A stretch of DNA of 64,000 bases. Origin: Coturnix japonica. Taxonomy: Eukaryota; Chordata; Aves; Galliformes; Phasianidae. The notes below the pieces were generated by a model. The model searched no databases. It saw only the letters and a list, made by a program, of their open reading frames with translations, and was not told the DNA's origin. Each line of letters begins with the position of its first letter. The first letter of the stretch is position 1. The position numbers and the translations under genes are program-made. Shown here piece by piece: positions 59,296 through 64,000 of the stretch. The stretch spans positions 52,635,483-52,699,482 of the forward strand of contig NC_029520.1 in NCBI RefSeq assembly GCF_001577835.2, given 5' to 3'.

Positions 59296-59660
59296 GCCCG
59301 ACTGAGAGGGGTGGGCGATGCAGCTCTCAGCCTCAACCACCACTTCCCCAATGCTGTGAGGGACCCAGGGGGGAGAAATCCAGGAGTGTGACCCATGTGA
59401 AGATGTCCCCTGATGGGACACATGTCATGTTGGGGCAGGGCCAGGAGAAGCTGCTGCTTTGCAGCTGGGGCACTGCTGTTTTTTCCGGGCAGCGTCAATG
59501 TTTGTAGGAAGTTTCCAAAGCTGCGTGTTCTCTTCCCTGGCCAGCTGCATAACAATAAAACACAAGCATGAAAATAAAACGCCAGCAGCAGAGAGCGTTT
59601 GTTATCTCTTTTGGACTGTCTTTACATCCCCTTATAGGATAGAGGCCAACGGCTGCTTGC

Positions 59661-59739
59661 AGAGGTGGGAACGGGGTGGTCTTTAGGGTTCCTTCCATCC
59701 CAAGCCATCCTGCGGTTCCGTGGTTCTATGATTCCATGA
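59661..59739 (+). mobile_element. CR1 3' end
   Basis: gggtggtctttagggttcct ... ggttctatgattccatgat. Confidence 0.5.
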
Positions 59740-60279
59740 TTTATGCTTTGCTGTTTTTCCTCCCCCAAACACAGTGTGTTTCCTTTTCCTGGCTGCTGGA
59801 AGGGCAGCAGCTCCTGGGGGCTCCCTCCTGCTCTGGGAAATGTCCTTTCACCCTCATCATCTCTTAAGAAAACAATTAAAGAAAGAAAAAAAGAGAATAA
59901 AAGGAAGTTGAGGTTGCTTTCAGTTTCCCTTCTCTTTTTGACTTTTAGGGCACGTGTGAGAAAATAACAGCCTGAGATTCTTACTTCCATGTACCACCCA
60001 TGGGATCCACAAAGGTGAAAGGGAAGGCTCCTGAGCAGGGCTCCCAAAATGCTCGGGGTGGGTCTGCCCCATGCTCTGGTTCATGTCTGCATTCAGCCCT
60101 GTGCTCTGCTTCTCCTGAGCTGCCTGGGATGGGATGCACTGCTATCCTGTTCCATCACCTCCATATGTGCCCTATAGAGGAGGTTTTGACTTTGTGGTCA
60201 CAGATGGGTGGACCAGAGCATTGCTCCCTACGGAGCCACATCCAACAGTGATGCTCTTCATTCCATGCATTGATTTCAG

Positions 60280-60361
60280 AGGAGAAAACTCACTGGGAAC
60301 CTCCCTCTATGCTCCAGTTTTGGAGGACAGAACTCACTGGGAAGCTCCCTCTTGTGCCTCA
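60280..60361. repeat. Two-copy tandem duplication, about 41-bp unit
   Basis: gaaaactcactgggaacctc and gaactcactgggaagctccc are successive copies. Confidence 0.5.
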
Positions 60362-60430
60362 GCCCATGCGATGCACATCATTTGATACCAGTGCTGCTCT
60401 TGGGGTGAAATAGGGCCACACAGGGCTCAG

Positions 60431-60510
60431 GTCATGGAATCATAGGATCATTTGAGTTAGAATGGACATGTAAAGGTCATCTGGTTCAACTCTCCTGCAA
60501 TGAACAAGGG
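60431..60510 (-). mobile_element. CR1 3' fragment
   Basis: gtcatggaatcataggatca, then tttgagttagaatggac. Confidence 0.5.
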
Positions 60511-60942
60511 GCAGTGAGTTCTCTGCCCCCTCCATTCCAGTGATGGGAGCTCAGAACAGGGTTGGCACCAGACCCTGGGTATGGACACACTGATGGCATC
60601 AGGGCTGGCCCCCAACTTGTCACACCTTGTGCCTGTCTGCTACTGGCATGATAACAAAACTGTTCCAATGGAAACAGGCTCATTTTCACCCTTTAATTTC
60701 TTTCTTACTTTGCTGTTGTGCCTCTGACCTATGAGCTGCCGTTTGGTGATTTCAGTGCCACATTGGGCATTGGGCAATAACAGTGCTCAAAACACAGCAC
60801 TTTAATGGCGAGTATTGAGTTTGAATACCTTAAATTGGTGACTTTCACTGCAGAATGGGCTGTCTGACAGCACATTTTGCACTGGGTTGCATCTCAAAGG
60901 CAGCAGCATCCCTGCTTGGGACACCAGCAGCTTTGCAAAATG

Positions 60943-61107
60943 CAGAATCATGGAATCATTCAGGTTGGAAAAGACCTCTAAGATCCCCAAGCCCAACCCC
61001 AGCCCACCCCACTGTGCCCACTGCCCACGTCCCTCAGTGCCACATCCCCACGGCGCTGGAGCACCTCCAGGCATGGTGAGCCCAGCACTGCTGGGCAGCT
61101 GTGCCAA
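60943..61107 (-). mobile_element. CR1 fragment
   Basis: agaatcatggaatcattcag, gttggaaaagacctctaaga ... cactgctgggcagctgtgcc. Confidence 0.5.
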
Positions 61108-61887
61108 CACCTGTCAGCTCCTACAGAGAAGAAATTCTGCAGTGCTGTGCAGTAAATAGCCCACAGCCCCTCTGCACAGTGCCCAGGCATCAAATCAACC
61201 CAAGAGCCTGAGCTGTAATCACAGCCCAGAGCCTGAAAGAGACAATATCCAGGTACTGTACAGCATAAACATAATTAGCATGGAAATCGAACACCATCCT
61301 TACTCATTAACCTGCAGTCTGTAAGACAGGAATCCTATTATCCAGACGCACTGCGCTGCAGATGCGCGGCAGCATCGCTGTCCCCATGCGGTGCCATTGA
61401 GCCCATCGCTCTGTGCCACTGCTGGCACGAGGTACAGAGCCCTTAGGGAAAAGAGAGCTTGGGGAGTTCCTGCTGGTTCTGCTGGGAAGCAGCCAGGGCC
61501 CCGCTTGCCAGCAGCCCAGATATTTGCCTGCTGACCTGAAACCTCTTCCTGTGCTGAAAAGTCTCACCACACGCTGAGTGTCACTGTGGTCTGTCCCCAG
61601 GAACTGCTGGGAGGCGGAAGGAAGCCCTGCGCCCTCCCTGGGATCAGAATCAAAGGTATCACTGCAGCCATCTGAGCAGCTTGGTTTCTAATTTCTCTCC
61701 ATTTCCCTCTCTCTGTAAAGGTGTCCAACACCGAAGCGGAGCAGCTGTTGCCCTAAGGACAGCCAGCACCAGTGAGACCCAGGTTTGGTAAAGCAATGCT
61801 GCCCACACTGAGCACTGGGTGCTGGGAGGGAGGGTGGTGCTGGGAGCTTGGCTGGGGCTGCCAGAGAGTAGAGCATGTAGGCTGTAT

Positions 61888-61961
61888 GTGGTATATACGT
61901 TATATGGCATATAGGTTATATAGGGTATATAGGGTATATAGGGTTATATAGGGTATATGGA
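61888..61961. repeat. TATATAGGG-type short tandem repeat
   Basis: About six units of ggtatatag/ggttatatag in GNG2 intron 1. Confidence 0.5.
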
Positions 61962-62276
61962 AAAACATCCACTGTGGAGCTGGCATGGCCACGCTGATCA
62001 TCCCTCATTCATCTGGGGTGGAAATCTTGAGCAATAGGAAACTCCTGCATCCTGTTTGGCATCCTGGTAGCAGGGATGGAGCGAAGCAGCTCTGCACAGC
62101 CACCCTGCAACACCTACGGCCACCCCAAACACCCCCGGCTATCCCAAAAGCCACTGGTCCAGAGGCATGTGGCTGGGGGAGGCAGGGGCAGACCTTGAGC
62201 TCACCTGTTTCCTTCTGCTTTGTTGCACTGCAGCCTTTCTTGTAATGCCCCAGCATCCCCTCAGTGTTGCTAATAG

Positions 62277-63260
<984 letters not shown>

Positions 63261-64000
63261 AGCCTCAAGGAGCCTGACAGGCACTCAGGCCACCCTGAAC
63301 ACTCATGTAGAGTTTTTAGGAATGGGGACGACCTGCTAGTCCACAGAATTTAAACAAAAAAATAAGTAAAATATACGGCCTGGAAGCTACAGAGATGTGC
63401 ATGTTTAAAGAATCTGGCTGCCTTTGGGGGATATAAGATGATCCACATTGCGAGGCAAAAGATCTGAAGTCTGTAGAGTTGCCTAGAAAGAAAAAAAAGA
63501 AAAAAAAAAAAAAGAAAAAAAAAAAGAATATTCATGTAAAGAATAAATTTGTGTCACTTTTCAGCTCACAAAATCGTTTGATTGTTCCATATTTAAAGCA
63601 CCAGAGTGGTGCTGAGCAGAAGTAACCGCTAAGGATGTGCGTAACCTTCTTGGAATGATGTTGTTGGTTCCTTTCCAAGTGTAGTTTTTATTTAAGCTGC
63701 CGGATCTATAGCTGTAGCTGGCTGTGATGTTACTCAGTGTTGGGTCTCGTGCTTTCCCATTCCCCGCTCCCCGTCTTGTGCCTGGTGGCTTCGCCCCGTG
63801 GTGAGTGGTGTTGTGCTCGCTGCTTCGCGCTCTGTGATGGCTTTTGGTTGTAGTGCATGGGGTTTGGTCTCTGCTCGCCCGCTGCAGGTTTTCTGTTCTG
63901 TCTGACACCACGGGCCGGCAGGAGATGCTGCGGGAGGTGATGCTGGAGGCGATGCCAATGGCAAAGCCAACCCCTGCAGCACCTCCGGACACGGCCGCAG
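63261..64000 (+). other. GNG2: GNG2 3' UTR (runs off the window)
   Basis: AT-rich sequence with an A-rich tract at 63,488-63,527 and AATAAA at 63,542-63,547. GNG2 transcripts in other vertebrates have long 3' UTRs, so the last part may still be UTR, though 63,740-64,000 is more GC-rich and could be intergenic. Confidence 0.5.
63542..63547 (+). terminator. GNG2: GNG2 poly(A) signal (proximal)
   Basis: AATAAA 282 bases after the stop, followed by tttgtgtcacttttc as a T/G-rich element. Confidence 0.5.

Overview
The window looks like nuclear DNA from a galliform bird (chicken or a close relative). It is crowded with short 5'-truncated CR1 LINE copies of the avian type, recognised by the ATTCTATG-type 3' terminal repeats and the conserved 'gatcttagaggtcttttccaacc' core, with GC-rich minisatellites between them. 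It carries two vertebrate genes, FRMD6 and GNG2, in the same order and orientation as on human 14q22.

Layout. Positions 1-32,500 hold no coding gene I can recognise. This stretch has about twenty CR1 fragments, several minisatellites, a few AT-rich islands that resemble conserved enhancers, and an orphan CpG-rich promoter-like block at 5.7-5.85 kb, preceded by a 31-bp minisatellite and a CTCF-like site. FRMD6 (+) starts at a CpG island at about 32.5-32.95 kb with a non-coding first exon. Its coding exons run from 38,776 to the stop at 47,665, and its 3' UTR continues to at least 49.3 kb. GNG2 (+) has a CpG-island first exon ending at 51,159, an 11-kb intron, and two coding exons at 62,526-62,612 and 63,132-63,260. 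Its 3' UTR runs off the window.

How they work. FRMD6 (Willin) is a cortical FERM-domain protein linked to Hippo signalling and apical junctions. GNG2 is the prenylated gamma-2 subunit of heterotrimeric G proteins. They are neighbours, and I see no sign that they form a functional unit.

Main anomaly. 42,661-44,440, inside a FRMD6 intron and ending in 25 Ns, appears to be a misplaced contig. It begins with a near-identical copy of the FRMD6 3' UTR (also at 48,510-49,341). The CR1 halves at its edges pair up with CR1 halves elsewhere, so that moving the block to 49,341/49,342 makes both CR1s whole. Several small indels in FRMD6 exons close by (44.8-47.3 kb) point to poor base quality there rather than a dead gene. 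I found no new protein system in this window. The most useful outputs are the two gene models, the assembly diagnosis and the regulatory and repeat map.
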